A stretch of 64,000 nt of DNA from Paludibacterium sp. B53371 (GCF_018802765.1 NZ_CP069163.1:744001-808000), one strand, 5' to 3'. Numbered from the stretch's first letter, positions 17,337 through 26,380 are shown. Notes: generated from the letters alone by a model not told the origin. Program-made: numbers and translations.

Positions 17337-17514
17337 TGACCCATGTCCATGGGAGGAGTGAAACGGGAAGCCGGTGACGCTGCCATGCAGCCAGTCCGGC
17401 GCAGCCCCCGCTGCTGTAGGCCTGACGAATCTGCCACATGCCACTGTGCCGCTTTGCGGTGCGGGAAGGCCGGCCGAGGAGGATGAAGGCGAGCCAGAAG
17501 ACCGGCCTGGGTCA
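17337..17514 (+). ncRNA. cobalamin (B12) riboswitch
   Basis: The conserved core appears in order: AAACGGGAAGCCGGTG (17361), CCGGCGCAGCCCCCGC (B12 box region, 17397 on), CTGCTGTAGG, GCCACTGTG (17450), GCGGGAAGG (17461), GAGCCAGAAGACCGGCCT (17491). A closing P1 stem pairs TGACCC (17337-17342) with GGGTCA (17509-17514). It stands 143 nt before cbiM, so adenosylcobalamin binding should repress cobalt uptake. The expression platform lies in 17515-17656; I could not decide between anti-terminator and ribosome-site masking. Confidence 0.93.
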
Positions 17515-17656
17515 TCGGTAGTGCCAATCTCTGGGGTGGGGAACGGTTCTGCGGTTGTGCGCCTGCGACTTCGGTGTGTGGCTCCGGATCGGATTTCCCT
17601 TGGTGATTGGCCGGCTTGGATCCGCCGGATCCGTTCTTCGCAAGGGAGAGCAGTTC

Positions 17657-18322
17657 ATGCACATTGAAGATGGCATCCTGTCACCACAGGCATGCGCAGT
17701 CTGGTACGCGGCGACCGCCGTGTTCGTCGTTCCCGGGATTTATCAGATCAAACGCAAGGTACAGGAAAACCTGTCCTATAAGCCGTTCCTGGCCATGATC
17801 GGCGTGGCGGTCTTCGTCATTTCCGCCATGCACTTGCCGGTGCCGGTGACCGGATCATGCTCGCATCCTTGCGCCACGGCGCTGGCGGCGATTCTGGTCG
17901 GGCCCTGGGCGTCCGCGGTCATCTCCACCATCGTGCTGTTCTTCCAGGCAATTTTCCTTGGTCATGGCGGTATCACCACGATTGGCGCAAATACTTTCTC
18001 GATGGGGATCGCCGGCGCCCTGTCCGGCTATGTGCTGTGGAAAAGCCTGCGCGCGCTGAATTGCCCGCTGTGGCTGGCCGCCGGCCTGGCCGGGGTGGTC
18101 GGTGACCTGATGACTTATCTGGTCAGTGCCTTCGAGCTGGCCTGGAGTCTGCACGGCAATATGCCGCTGCTGACCCAGTGGATGATTTTCTTCATGGGTT
18201 ATGCCCCGACCCAGTTGCCCCTGGCCCTGGCCGAGGGGGTGTTTACCGCCGTCGTGCTGCAGGCGATGGCCAGCCGCCGGCCCGATCTGTTGCCCGGCAT
18301 CCTCGTCAGCAAAGGAGCCTGA
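17657..18322 (+). CDS. cbiM: CbiM, cobalt ECF transporter substrate-binding subunit
   Basis: 221 residues from ATG at 17657, preceded by AGGGAGAG; an in-frame upstream ATG at 17555 would hide the essential N-terminus. The protein starts MHIEDG: H2 with the free amino group coordinates Co2+ (or Ni2+) in CbiM/NikM. Six to seven membrane helices follow, with family stretches HLPVPVTGSCSH and FFQAIFLGHGGITTIGANTFSMG. It is the metal-specific S component. The B12 riboswitch upstream argues for cobalt rather than nickel. Confidence 0.94.
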   Translation: MHIEDGILSPQACAVWYAATAVFVVPGIYQIKRKVQENLSYKPFLAMIGVAVFVISAMHLPVPVTGSCSHPCATALAAILVGPWASAVISTIVLFFQAIFLGHGGITTIGANTFSMGIAGALSGYVLWKSLRALNCPLWLAAGLAGVVGDLMTYLVSAFELAWSLHGNMPLLTQWMIFFMGYAPTQLPLALAEGVFTAVVLQAMASRRPDLLPGILVSKGA

Positions 18323-18323
18323 G

Positions 18324-18662
18324 ATGTCACATCCCGCACGCGATCTGTCGCAGAACCGTTTCTTCGATGGCTTTACCCGCTGCATGCTGGCCGTGATGTG
18401 TGCCTTGCTGCTGTTCATCTTTGTCTCGGCACGCTATATGAGTGCACACCAGATGGAAGCCGCCGGCACGGATGATCATGTGAATAACCTGGCGACCCAG
18501 GTCACGCAGCGCGATCATCATCCCTTCCTTGAGCTGCCGGGCGATGCCCAGGTCGGCGCTTTCTCGGTTGCCAACTTCTTTGCCGGTCTGATTGTCGGCT
18601 ATCACTGGCTGCGGCTTTTCGGGCGGCGTGAAGGTCAGTGCCGTTGTCAGCAGGAAGACTGA
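18324..18662 (+). CDS. CbiN-like small membrane subunit
   Basis: 112 residues from ATG at 18324 (AAAGGAGCCTGAG upstream), one nt after cbiM. Two membrane helices (about 22-40 and 76-98) flank a 35-residue periplasmic loop, the topology of CbiN; the second helix (SVANFFAGLIVGYHW) resembles the CbiN second helix. Overall sequence is not a textbook CbiN: the loop contains HH in QRDHHPF and the C-terminus ends in GQCRCQQED, possible metal contacts. It may be one of the alternative small subunits (NikL/CbtL-like) described for these transporters. Function is inferred from position. Confidence 0.7.
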   Translation: MSHPARDLSQNRFFDGFTRCMLAVMCALLLFIFVSARYMSAHQMEAAGTDDHVNNLATQVTQRDHHPFLELPGDAQVGAFSVANFFAGLIVGYHWLRLFGRREGQCRCQQED

Positions 18663-19442
18663 GTGGTCAGCCTGGCACGCCATGATGCCGTCGCTGCCTC
18701 GGCCGCGGCCGGGGCAGATGGCCGCATCAAGACCCTGTTGTTGCTGGCGGCGGTCGTCGTGGCCTCGACTTTGCGGCATGGTGTGCTGGCGCTCGCGCTG
18801 TGGCTGGGGGCGCTGGCGCTGTTCGCGCTGCTGGGGCTCAACGGGCGCGATTTGTGTCGTCGTCTGCTGATGCCGCTGGGTATTGCCTGGGTGGTGCTGC
18901 TCAGTGTCATGCTGACGCGCGGCAGTCAGGTGCTGTGGCAAGTCCCGCTCTGGGGCTGGACGCTCAGGGTGTATGCCGAGGGGCTACAATACGGCGGCTT
19001 GCTGTTCCTGCGCATCATGGCTGCCGTGACCCTGGCGGCGCTGCTGGCGATGACGACCCCGATGGTGGAGATTCTGGCGACCCTGCGGCTTTGTCGAGTG
19101 CCGCTCATCATGATCGAGCTGGCTGAGATGATGTACCGCTACCTGTTCATTCTGCAGGACACCGCACAGACCATGCGGCGGGCGCAATTGAGCCGCCTGG
19201 GGGCCGAGGCCGGCTGGCTTGGGCGTGTGGCCGATGTCGGCCGGCTGGCGGCCAGCATTCTCATCAAGTCGCTGGATCGCAGCACGCGCATCTATCAGGC
19301 CATGCTGGCGCGCGGCTATGACGAGAACAGTCCGGTCATGACGCACTTCCGTTCGGCCATCTCCCGGCGGGATTACTATGTCGGCCTGCTTGGCCTGTGC
19401 GCACTGAGCTTGCTGGCTTTTTTCAATTACTGGCTGGGTTGA
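18663..19442 (+). CDS. cbiQ: CbiQ, cobalt ECF transporter transmembrane T subunit
   Basis: 259 residues, GTG start directly after the previous stop. Membrane helices in the N-terminal 110 residues and at the C-terminus frame a cytoplasmic helical part. That part carries the two EcfT coupling motifs, here MARGY-like LARGYDEN (near 219) and AQLSRLG (near 178). It couples CbiM to the CbiO ATPase. Confidence 0.92.
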   Translation: MVSLARHDAVAASAAAGADGRIKTLLLLAAVVVASTLRHGVLALALWLGALALFALLGLNGRDLCRRLLMPLGIAWVVLLSVMLTRGSQVLWQVPLWGWTLRVYAEGLQYGGLLFLRIMAAVTLAALLAMTTPMVEILATLRLCRVPLIMIELAEMMYRYLFILQDTAQTMRRAQLSRLGAEAGWLGRVADVGRLAASILIKSLDRSTRIYQAMLARGYDENSPVMTHFRSAISRRDYYVGLLGLCALSLLAFFNYWLG

Positions 19443-19448
19443 CCACCG

Positions 19449-20345
19449 ATGACACACCCCATGATCGAGCTGAATCAGGTCAGCTACACCTATCCCGATG
19501 GCTGTCAGGCCCTGCATCAGCTGGATCTGTCGATTGCTGCCGGTGAACGGGTGGCGGTGCTTGGCCCCAACGGCGCCGGCAAGTCGACCCTGTTCCAGTT
19601 GTTCAACGGTCTGTTGCTGCCGAGCTCGGGACAGGTGACCGTGGCAGGCCTGCCCGTCTGTCGTGCCAATCTGCCGGCCTTGCGCCGTCAGGTCGGCATG
19701 GTGTTTCAGGATGCCGACGACCAGTTGTTCAATGCCACGGTGTACCGTGAAGTGGCCTATGGGCCGATGAATATGGGACAGCGCGGCGAGACGCTGGACG
19801 CGACGGTGAAATGGGCGCTGGAGGTTGTCGGGATGAGCGATTACCTCAGTCGCAACCCCTTCAATCTCAGCGGGGGGGAAAAGAAGCGCCTGTCTCTGGC
19901 CTGCGTGCTGGCCATGCGTCCCAAGGTGCTGGTGCTCGACGAGCCGACCAATGCGCTGGACCCGAAGGCCGCCGGGATGCTGGTGTCGCTGCTGAATCAG
20001 ATCAACCGTGAGCTGGGTGTGACCCTGCTGTTTGCCACCCATGATGTGGATATCGTGCCCTTGCTGGCCGATCGGGTGTTTCTGCTGGATCGCGGCAGAA
20101 TGCTGCTGGGCGGCAGTCCGGCTGAAGTGTTCAACCAGCGCGAGGTGGTCCGGGCGATCGATCTGCGGTTGCCGCGGGTCGCTCATCTGGCCGAAATCCT
20201 GATGCGCGACGGCCTGATCCCGGAAGGTCCGCTGCCGCTGAGCATCGGTCAGGCCCGTACCCTGCTGCGACAGGTGCTGGCGGCCGAGGAGGCGGATAGG
20301 CCGCTGACTTTCTCCTCCCCGGCGCCGCGTACCTGCCAGGGGTAA
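19449..20345 (+). CDS. cbiO: CbiO, cobalt ECF transporter ATPase
   Basis: 298 residues. Walker A GPNGAGKST (about 38-46), Q-loop VFQDADDQLF typical of ECF ATPases, signature LSGGEKKR, Walker B VLVLDEPT and H-loop FATHD. The C-terminal 60 residues (after NQREVVRAIDLRLP) exceed the core ABC fold, as in CbiO/EcfA families. Last gene of the B12-regulated operon; convergent with the heme operon, 42 nt apart, with no clear terminator. Confidence 0.94.
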   Translation: MTHPMIELNQVSYTYPDGCQALHQLDLSIAAGERVAVLGPNGAGKSTLFQLFNGLLLPSSGQVTVAGLPVCRANLPALRRQVGMVFQDADDQLFNATVYREVAYGPMNMGQRGETLDATVKWALEVVGMSDYLSRNPFNLSGGEKKRLSLACVLAMRPKVLVLDEPTNALDPKAAGMLVSLLNQINRELGVTLLFATHDVDIVPLLADRVFLLDRGRMLLGGSPAEVFNQREVVRAIDLRLPRVAHLAEILMRDGLIPEGPLPLSIGQARTLLRQVLAAEEADRPLTFSSPAPRTCQG

Positions 20346-20387
20346 TCTCTCTGTTCCCGGGGCGGGCGTTGCCTGGCCCTCGCATCA

Positions 20388-21152
20388 TCAAGCCGCCGGC
20401 AGCCACACTGCCTGACCACTGTCGGTGTGCGCCCGGCTGAATGGCAATCCGTACAGGGCCTGCAGCAGGGTCTGGTCCAGCGCTCGGGTCGGCACATCGC
20501 CCACCAGTTGCCCGGCACGCAACAACAGCAAACGGTCGAAATGACGAACGGCATGATTCAGGTCATGCAGTACCGCCAGCAGGGCATGGCCGCGTTCGCG
20601 GGCAAAGCGGTCGAGCTGGCGTGACAGCAGGTGTTGCAGGCCGGGGTCCAGGGCACTGAGCGGCTCGTCCACCAGAATCAGCCCCTGGCGAATATCCCAT
20701 AGCTGGGCAAACAGCCGGGCCAGATGCACCCGCGCCGCTTCGCCGCCGGACAGGCTGTCGATGCTGCGTCCGAGCAGATGGCCGCAGGCGGCGAGGGCCG
20801 CGGCCGCGGCCACGAACTGGCCGGTCAGGCCATCCTCTCGGCCCAGGCGTCCCAGGGCGATGACTTGCTCGACGGTCAACGCGAAAGCGACCCGGGTGGA
20901 TTGCGGCAGGACGGCCCGGCGGCGGCTCAGGGCGGGGAGCGACCAGGATGCCAGCGGCCGACCGGCCAGCAGGATGCTGCCCGACTGAGGGGGAAGATCA
21001 CCGGCCATGGCATGCAGCAAGGTGGATTTGCCCGCGCCGCTGGGGCCGAGGATGGCGACCCGTTCACCCGGGCCAATGGCCAGGCTGAAGGGGCCGAAAG
21101 ATTGCTGGCCCTGGGCCAGCCGGCAGTGTTGTAGTTGCAGCAAGGTATCCAT
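20388..21152 (-). CDS. hmuV: HmuV, heme ABC transporter ATPase
   Basis: 254 residues with Walker A GPSGAGKST, Q-loop LPQST, signature LSGGEAAR, Walker B LILVDEPL and switch histidine VLHD. It belongs to the FecE/HmuV group of iron-chelate importers. Last gene of the heme uptake operon; its ATG is just after the hmuU stop. Confidence 0.92.
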   Translation of the reverse strand: MDTLLQLQHCRLAQGQQSFGPFSLAIGPGERVAILGPSGAGKSTLLHAMAGDLPPQSGSILLAGRPLASWSLPALSRRRAVLPQSTRVAFALTVEQVIALGRLGREDGLTGQFVAAAAALAACGHLLGRSIDSLSGGEAARVHLARLFAQLWDIRQGLILVDEPLSALDPGLQHLLSRQLDRFARERGHALLAVLHDLNHAVRHFDRLLLLRAGQLVGDVPTRALDQTLLQALYGLPFSRAHTDSGQAVWLPAA

Positions 21153-21153
21153 G

Positions 21154-22158
21154 CTAGCTCCGGGACAGGGAATGGCTGCGCAGCAGCGAGAGGAAAAAAG
21201 GCACGCCGAGCAGGGCCGTGAAGATACCGACCGGCATTTCCGCCGGCACGGCCAGCGAGCGAGCCAGGGTATCGGCCAATAACAGCAGCAGGGCGCCGAT
21301 CAGCATGGAGAGCGGGGCACTGCTGACTTGATCTGCCTGCCCCAGACGGCGGGCAATGTGCGGGGCGATCAGCCCGATGAAGCCGATCATGCCGCACCAG
21401 GCGACGGTGATGCCGGCCAGCAGCGCCACGCGCCAGGTCACCGCACTGCGCAGGCGCAGGACCGAGATACCCAGGTGACCTGCCGTGGCCTCTCCCAGCG
21501 CCAGCGCATTGAGCTGGCGACACAGCGCCGGCAGGCGCCAGAGTGTCAGCACCATCAGAACCAACAGCAGGCCGGCCAGCAACCAGTTGGCGGCTGCGAG
21601 CGAGCCCAGCGTCCAGAATGACAGGCTGCGCAGCTGTTCATCATTGGCCAGATAGGTACACAGTCCGATCAGGGCACCGGCCAGGGCGTTGAGGGCAATC
21701 CCGCACAGCAGCAGACCGCTGATCGAGCCGGGCGCCAGCCAGCGGGCCAGACGATCCAGTCCGATGCAGACCGCGAAGGCGCCGGCAAAGGCCGCCAGCG
21801 GCAGCAGCCACTGACGCAGTGGCTCGGCCAGGTTCAGACTGTGTCCCAGCACGATGCACAGTGCAGCGGCGCAGGCCGCTCCGCTGCTGACGCCCAACAG
21901 ACCCGGGTCGGCCAGCGGGTTGCGGAACAGCCCCTGCGTCAGCGAGCCGGCCAGCCCCAGCGCCGCCCCCACCAGCAAGGCCAGCAGCAGGCGCGGCAGC
22001 CGCAATTGCCACAGCACCCAGCCACTGCCGTTCAGCGGCCCCTGCCACGGCGCCAGCCAGTCATGCCAGCCAATGGCCACGGCGCCAAACTGGGCGCACA
22101 GGGCGAGCAGTCCCAGACCGACCAGCGCCAGCCACAAGGCAGATTGGCGCGCACTCAT
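21154..22158 (-). CDS. hmuU: HmuU, heme ABC transporter permease
   Basis: 334 residues, about ten membrane helices of the FecCD/BtuC type (for example LLLALLVGAALGLAGSLTQG and GLIAPHIARRLG, the latter near the coupling helix). Dimerises to form the inner-membrane heme channel with HmuV. ATG overlaps the hmuT stop by 4 nt. Confidence 0.92.
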   Translation of the reverse strand: MSARQSALWLALVGLGLLALCAQFGAVAIGWHDWLAPWQGPLNGSGWVLWQLRLPRLLLALLVGAALGLAGSLTQGLFRNPLADPGLLGVSSGAACAAALCIVLGHSLNLAEPLRQWLLPLAAFAGAFAVCIGLDRLARWLAPGSISGLLLCGIALNALAGALIGLCTYLANDEQLRSLSFWTLGSLAAANWLLAGLLLVLMVLTLWRLPALCRQLNALALGEATAGHLGISVLRLRSAVTWRVALLAGITVAWCGMIGFIGLIAPHIARRLGQADQVSSAPLSMLIGALLLLLADTLARSLAVPAEMPVGIFTALLGVPFFLSLLRSHSLSRS

Positions 22159-23042
22159 GAGTTTTGTCCTGCAGGCAGGGTCTGCACCAGCCAGTCGACC
22201 GCCTGCGGCAGGCGCGGGCCGAAGCCGAGCAGCAGCAGGGCATCCTGCGACAAGATACGCCGCTGCTGGCCGGCGGGTGTCTGTGCCACGCCAGGCAGCC
22301 GCAACACGCCTTCCACGCCACCAGCTGCCGCCAGTCCGTCACCGGAGAGCAACAGGGCATCCGGTCGGGCGGCGACCACCGCTTCGGCGGTCATGGGGCG
22401 ATAGCCATTGAAACCTTGCAGGGCATTGCGCGCGCCGGCATAGCGCAGCATGGCATCGGCCGCCGTGCCGTTGCCGGCCACCAGCAGTTGGCCCGGGGCG
22501 GCGTTGAGCATGAACAGCACTCGTGCCGGTGGCGAATGTCGTGCCGCCACCTTGCCCTGCACCTTCTGCCAATCGCGCTGCAGCCGGGTTTGCAGCTGGG
22601 CTGCCTGCGTGGTGCGTCCGGTCAGCTCGCCGACGCGGGTGATGCGGCTCAGCACGCCTTCGAAGCGGTGGTTGCCAGGCAGGATGTGCACCGGCACACC
22701 GGCTGCGCTGATCTGGCGCAGTACGGCAGGCGGACCGGCATCCTCGCTGGCCAGCACCGCTCCGGGGGCCAGCGACAAGATGCCTTCGGCCGACAGGGTG
22801 CGGGCATAGCCGACGCCGGGCAGGCTCTGTGCAGCGGCCGGGAAGCGCGAGGTGCTGTCGACGCCGACCAGCTGCCGTTCGGCCCCGAGGGCATAGATGA
22901 TCTCGGTCAGCGCCCCGCCGACGCAGACCAGCCTGGCGTTGTCAGGACGGGAGGCGGCCCGCAGCAGGGGCGACAGCATGCCCAGTCCGAGCGCTGCCGC
23001 CCCTTGCAGCAGCGCCCGGCGCGGCAGGATCAGACCGTGCAT
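22155..23042 (-). CDS. hmuT: HmuT, periplasmic heme-binding protein
   Basis: 295 residues of the type III periplasmic binding fold (RLVCVGGALTEIIYALG, then VGVDSTSRFP). The N-terminus MHGLILPRRALLQGAAALG has a twin-arginine followed by a hydrophobic core and ends LLRAAS, so export may use Tat rather than Sec. The heme-binding tyrosine expected for this family was not pinned down; YALGAERQ and VGYART are candidates. Starts 13 nt before the hmuS stop. Confidence 0.9.
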   Translation of the reverse strand: MHGLILPRRALLQGAAALGLGMLSPLLRAASRPDNARLVCVGGALTEIIYALGAERQLVGVDSTSRFPAAAQSLPGVGYARTLSAEGILSLAPGAVLASEDAGPPAVLRQISAAGVPVHILPGNHRFEGVLSRITRVGELTGRTTQAAQLQTRLQRDWQKVQGKVAARHSPPARVLFMLNAAPGQLLVAGNGTAADAMLRYAGARNALQGFNGYRPMTAEAVVAARPDALLLSGDGLAAAGGVEGVLRLPGVAQTPAGQQRRILSQDALLLLGFGPRLPQAVDWLVQTLPAGQNS

Positions 23043-24094
23043 GCCGTGGCCTCGTCTTGCAGCCAGTCCAGCAGGGCGCGCCAGTCGCTGCGTTCCGGCA
23101 ACCCCGGCTTGCGCGCGCCAAACAGCATGGCAATGGTTTCGCCCGCTGCGTCAAACAGCTCCAGCGAGCACACCAGGCCGTCACGGGTTGGCTTTTTCAC
23201 CAGCCAGGCTTCGGCGACCCGATCCTGGCGCAGATGCAGGTTGAACCCCTCATCCATGACGTTGATCCACGGACCTTGCTCGACGATATGCTGTACCGGG
23301 CCGGTATGGATCTGAATCATGCCGGGATTGCCGGTGAAGACCATGATCGGTACGGCACGCAGGGCGGCCTCGCGCAGCAGCAGGCTGATGGCCGTGGGCT
23401 CCAGCGGTCGGGCGAAGCGCGCTTCGGCCAGTCGCAGTCCCTGGCGGCGCGAGACGCCGTACTGCTTCAGCAGGGCAAAGAAGTCATGGGTATCGCGCAG
23501 GTCCGCCCATCCCTGGTGCAGTCCCTGGACATCAATGGCACTGTCCGGCGATTCCGCCTCGGGTGGCGGGGCGGGCGGCAGGGTGCCCAGCGGCGCCGGT
23601 GCAGCCACCTCGAATCGCTGGCACAGCGCCTGCCAGGCCGCCTGATCGCTGTCTGGGCGCAGATAGATTTTGTGGATGGCCCGGCCATGGTGGTCGTAGA
23701 ACTGCAGGCTGTGCTGCGCACTGCTGCCGTGAAGGTCCGATACCCGGTAGCCATAGGCCCAGTGCTCGAAGAAGATGCGCAGGTCGATGGCCTCATCCAG
23801 CACCAGACCGATGCGCTCGCCATGGCTGAATGGGCGGTACACGCCGGTCTTCTCATGGACGCAATCTTCATTGCGGGTCAGGGCCATGACCTGGCCCAGC
23901 GTGGCCAGCTGGCTGAATATGGCCGGCCAGTCGCTGTCAAGGCGTCGGGCCTGCAGCAGCGCGTCTTGCGGTGCGCCGGTATGGGCATCGATCAGATGGG
24001 CCTCCGTGACGCCCAGTGTGGCGGCGATATCGCGCTGACGGCGTCCCTGTTGGCGTTGTTCGGCAACCTGTTGCCGCAAAGTGTTCAGATCCAT
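23030..24094 (-). CDS. hmuS: HmuS/HemS-type hemin-handling protein
   Basis: 354 residues made of two related halves (about 1-175 and 180-350), as in HemS/ChuS/PhuS; each half holds an FxxL..GxVMALTRN-like or GNPGMIQIHTGPV segment. Family members carry heme in the cytoplasm and deliver it to, or act as, a heme-degrading oxygenase. No heme oxygenase gene is nearby, so this protein may be the only handling factor in the operon. GAGGAAC precedes the ATG. Confidence 0.9.
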   Translation of the reverse strand: MDLNTLRQQVAEQRQQGRRQRDIAATLGVTEAHLIDAHTGAPQDALLQARRLDSDWPAIFSQLATLGQVMALTRNEDCVHEKTGVYRPFSHGERIGLVLDEAIDLRIFFEHWAYGYRVSDLHGSSAQHSLQFYDHHGRAIHKIYLRPDSDQAAWQALCQRFEVAAPAPLGTLPPAPPPEAESPDSAIDVQGLHQGWADLRDTHDFFALLKQYGVSRRQGLRLAEARFARPLEPTAISLLLREAALRAVPIMVFTGNPGMIQIHTGPVQHIVEQGPWINVMDEGFNLHLRQDRVAEAWLVKKPTRDGLVCSLELFDAAGETIAMLFGARKPGLPERSDWRALLDWLQDEATACTV

Positions 24095-24102
24095 GATGTT
24101 CC

Positions 24103-26322
24103 TCAGAAGTTATAGCGGGCGTTGAGATAGGCATTGCGGCCCGGCGCGCTCCAGGCATCGGCGGTGCCGGTGTTGTTGGCCAGTCCACGGACATCGGACC
24201 AGTTCCAGTATTTCTGGTTGAACACGTTGTTGATGCCGGCGTTGAGGGTCAGCGCCTTGAGCGGCTTCCAGAACATGCCGAGATCCAGCGTGTTCCAGGC
24301 CGCCGGGGCGAACTGGCTGCTGTTCTGTGGCTGTGCAATGTCGCTGGCCGCCTTGCCGTTGGCATGCTGCAGGGTGGCGTTGGCGCCCCATCTTTCCTGT
24401 TCATAGGCCAGGGTCAGTACAGCCTTGAGTGGCTGGATGGTATTGATCGGCTGGCTGACGCCGTTCGCCTGGCTGTCGCCCTGTGCGGCCGCGACGCCGC
24501 CTTTCAGCCGCCAGCGCTCATCCAGCCACCATTCGGCACGGACTTCCCAGCCATGGATCCGGGCATCATGCAGGTTGATGTACTGGTAAACCGCCGGATT
24601 GGACGGTGTGCCGGCACCACTGACGACTTGTTGCGAGATCAGGTTGTCGTAGCGGCTGTCGTAATAGGCCAGCGAGTAACGCAGGCGGTCGTGTTTGCCG
24701 CGCAGGCCGACTTCGACGCTGTTCGCACGCTCCGCCTGCAGGTTGGCATTGCCGATGCTGGTATAGCCGAAGGCCGGGTTGCTGAAGTTGCTGTTGACCT
24801 GATCCGGTGTCGGGGCGCGGAAACCCCGTGCCCACTGGGCATAGGGCGCCAGTTCCGGCATCAGTCGCCAGACCAGGCCCAGGCGCGGTGACCAGGCCTG
24901 GTCGGACAGCGTCACGATGCTGCCGCTGTAGCCGGCACTCGACGGACTGAGGCGGTACTGGTCATAGCGCAGACCGGGAATCAGGCTGACGCTGCCCAGC
25001 TCGATTTCATCCTGCAGATACAGACCGGTCTGGGTATAGCGGGTGTCCGGAAAGCTCTTGCTCGGGAAGGTTGTGCCGGCCGGAGGCACCGTGCCGTTCT
25101 GCGGACTTTGTACCTGGCTGCGACTCCAGTCGAAGCCGTAACTCAGACGCTGGATCAGCGCGCCCGGCAACTGGCTCTCGAATTGACTGGAGAGGCCGAC
25201 CGTATTGCTGATGTAGCTGTTGTCACGCGTGCGGTCGGCGGCGGTATAGCGGTCTTCGACCGTGCCTTGCACGACTTTGGCATTCTGCAGGTAGATCTGG
25301 CTTTCCACCTTCTGCCACAGCGGATTGGTCGGGTCGGCATAGCTGTACTTCAGTGATACCCGGTCGCGCTCGATGCGGTCGTCGGTCTGAAAATCCATCG
25401 TACTGCTGGCGCTGTAGGGGGGAAGGGCCCGTGCCGAGTACACCTCGGTTTGCTCGCGGCGACGCAGTGATTCGACGGTCAGTCCGAGCTGGCTGGCGGC
25501 ATCCAGGCGGCGGATCAGTTTGCCCAGCACATAGCTGTTATGGGTATCGGCAGGGTTGGGGGTCGTCCGGTTGCTGTCCAGTGAGCCGTTGCTGCCCATA
25601 TTCTTCTGTTCATGTCCCTGCTGATAGCTGACTTGCAGCAGCGATTGCCAGTCCTCCTGACGGCTGGCAAACGCCAGGCTGTTGGACCAACTGTTGTTGA
25701 CACTGTTGTACCCGGCGCGGGCGAAGCCGCCGAGGGTCTGGCCGGCTTGCAGTACATCCTGCGGATCCAGGGTCTGGAAGCTCACCGCCCCGGCCAGACC
25801 ATCACTGCCGTACTGGGTGGAGGCCGGACCGCGCAATACGTCCACGCGCTTGAAACCGTCCAGCGCCAGATAGTCGTCACGTCCGGTGGCGAAGGTCCCG
25901 AAGGAGAAGCTGGCCGGCACGCGGATGCCATCGACCATCATCAGCACCTGATTGCCTTCCAGACCACGGATATTGATGCTTTCGTTGCCGGCGCGCGCGG
26001 TGCTCGAACCGCCGATGCTGTAACGGTTGGGGCCTTGCGGGACGGAGACGTCCAGCTCGTCGCTGAACAGCTCCTTGATGTTGCGTGCCCCGGATTGTTC
26101 GATCTGCTGCCAGGTCTTGACGGTCACGCTGGCCGGTACATTGTCCACACGGCGTTCGGTGCGGGTGGCGCTGACGGTCACCTCTTGCAGTGACGGCGCC
26201 TGCTCGGGCGCCTGTCCGGCATGGGCCAGCGGGATGAGGCCGGCCATCAGGCTCATCGTCAGGGCGGTGTGTCGGGTTCGCGGCGCCGTGGCACGGCACA
26301 GGGCAAGCTGCTTGGGTGGCAT
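24103..26322 (-). CDS. hmuR: TonB-dependent heme/hemoglobin outer-membrane receptor
   Basis: 739 residues from the ATG at 26322 (AGAGAGAACC upstream). The frame is open to 26376, but that start would place the signal peptide too far inside. Signal peptide about 1-35, TonB box region EVTVSATRTERR, plug domain to about 170, then a 22-strand barrel. FRAP (in ARGFRAPTPDQ) and a following ANLQAE match the FRAP-NPNL heme-receptor motif. The protein ends in NARYNF, a barrel terminus. First gene of the operon, behind a Fur box. HmuR/BhuR/PhuR names would all fit. Confidence 0.9.
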   Translation of the reverse strand: MPPKQLALCRATAPRTRHTALTMSLMAGLIPLAHAGQAPEQAPSLQEVTVSATRTERRVDNVPASVTVKTWQQIEQSGARNIKELFSDELDVSVPQGPNRYSIGGSSTARAGNESINIRGLEGNQVLMMVDGIRVPASFSFGTFATGRDDYLALDGFKRVDVLRGPASTQYGSDGLAGAVSFQTLDPQDVLQAGQTLGGFARAGYNSVNNSWSNSLAFASRQEDWQSLLQVSYQQGHEQKNMGSNGSLDSNRTTPNPADTHNSYVLGKLIRRLDAASQLGLTVESLRRREQTEVYSARALPPYSASSTMDFQTDDRIERDRVSLKYSYADPTNPLWQKVESQIYLQNAKVVQGTVEDRYTAADRTRDNSYISNTVGLSSQFESQLPGALIQRLSYGFDWSRSQVQSPQNGTVPPAGTTFPSKSFPDTRYTQTGLYLQDEIELGSVSLIPGLRYDQYRLSPSSAGYSGSIVTLSDQAWSPRLGLVWRLMPELAPYAQWARGFRAPTPDQVNSNFSNPAFGYTSIGNANLQAERANSVEVGLRGKHDRLRYSLAYYDSRYDNLISQQVVSGAGTPSNPAVYQYINLHDARIHGWEVRAEWWLDERWRLKGGVAAAQGDSQANGVSQPINTIQPLKAVLTLAYEQERWGANATLQHANGKAASDIAQPQNSSQFAPAAWNTLDLGMFWKPLKALTLNAGINNVFNQKYWNWSDVRGLANNTGTADAWSAPGRNAYLNARYNF

Positions 26323-26352
26323 GGTTCTCTCTGTTTTTTGTTGGAAAACCAA

Positions 26353-26380
26353 ATAGTAAATGAGAATCATTCGCATTAAA
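26353..26380 (-). promoter_or_regulatory. Fur-regulated promoter of the heme operon
   Basis: On the minus strand TTTAAT (26380-26375) and TACTAT (26358-26353) are 16 nt apart. Between them TGAGAATCATTCGCA (26361-26375, plus strand) matches the 7-1-7 Fur consensus TGATAATnATTATCA at 11 of 14 fixed positions. Fur-Fe binding would block polymerase directly. Confidence 0.75.

Noticed and set aside
15787-17439. 550-residue minus-strand frame over pelG
   Set aside because: Composition full of Q and H, no family look; pelG on the other strand is clear.
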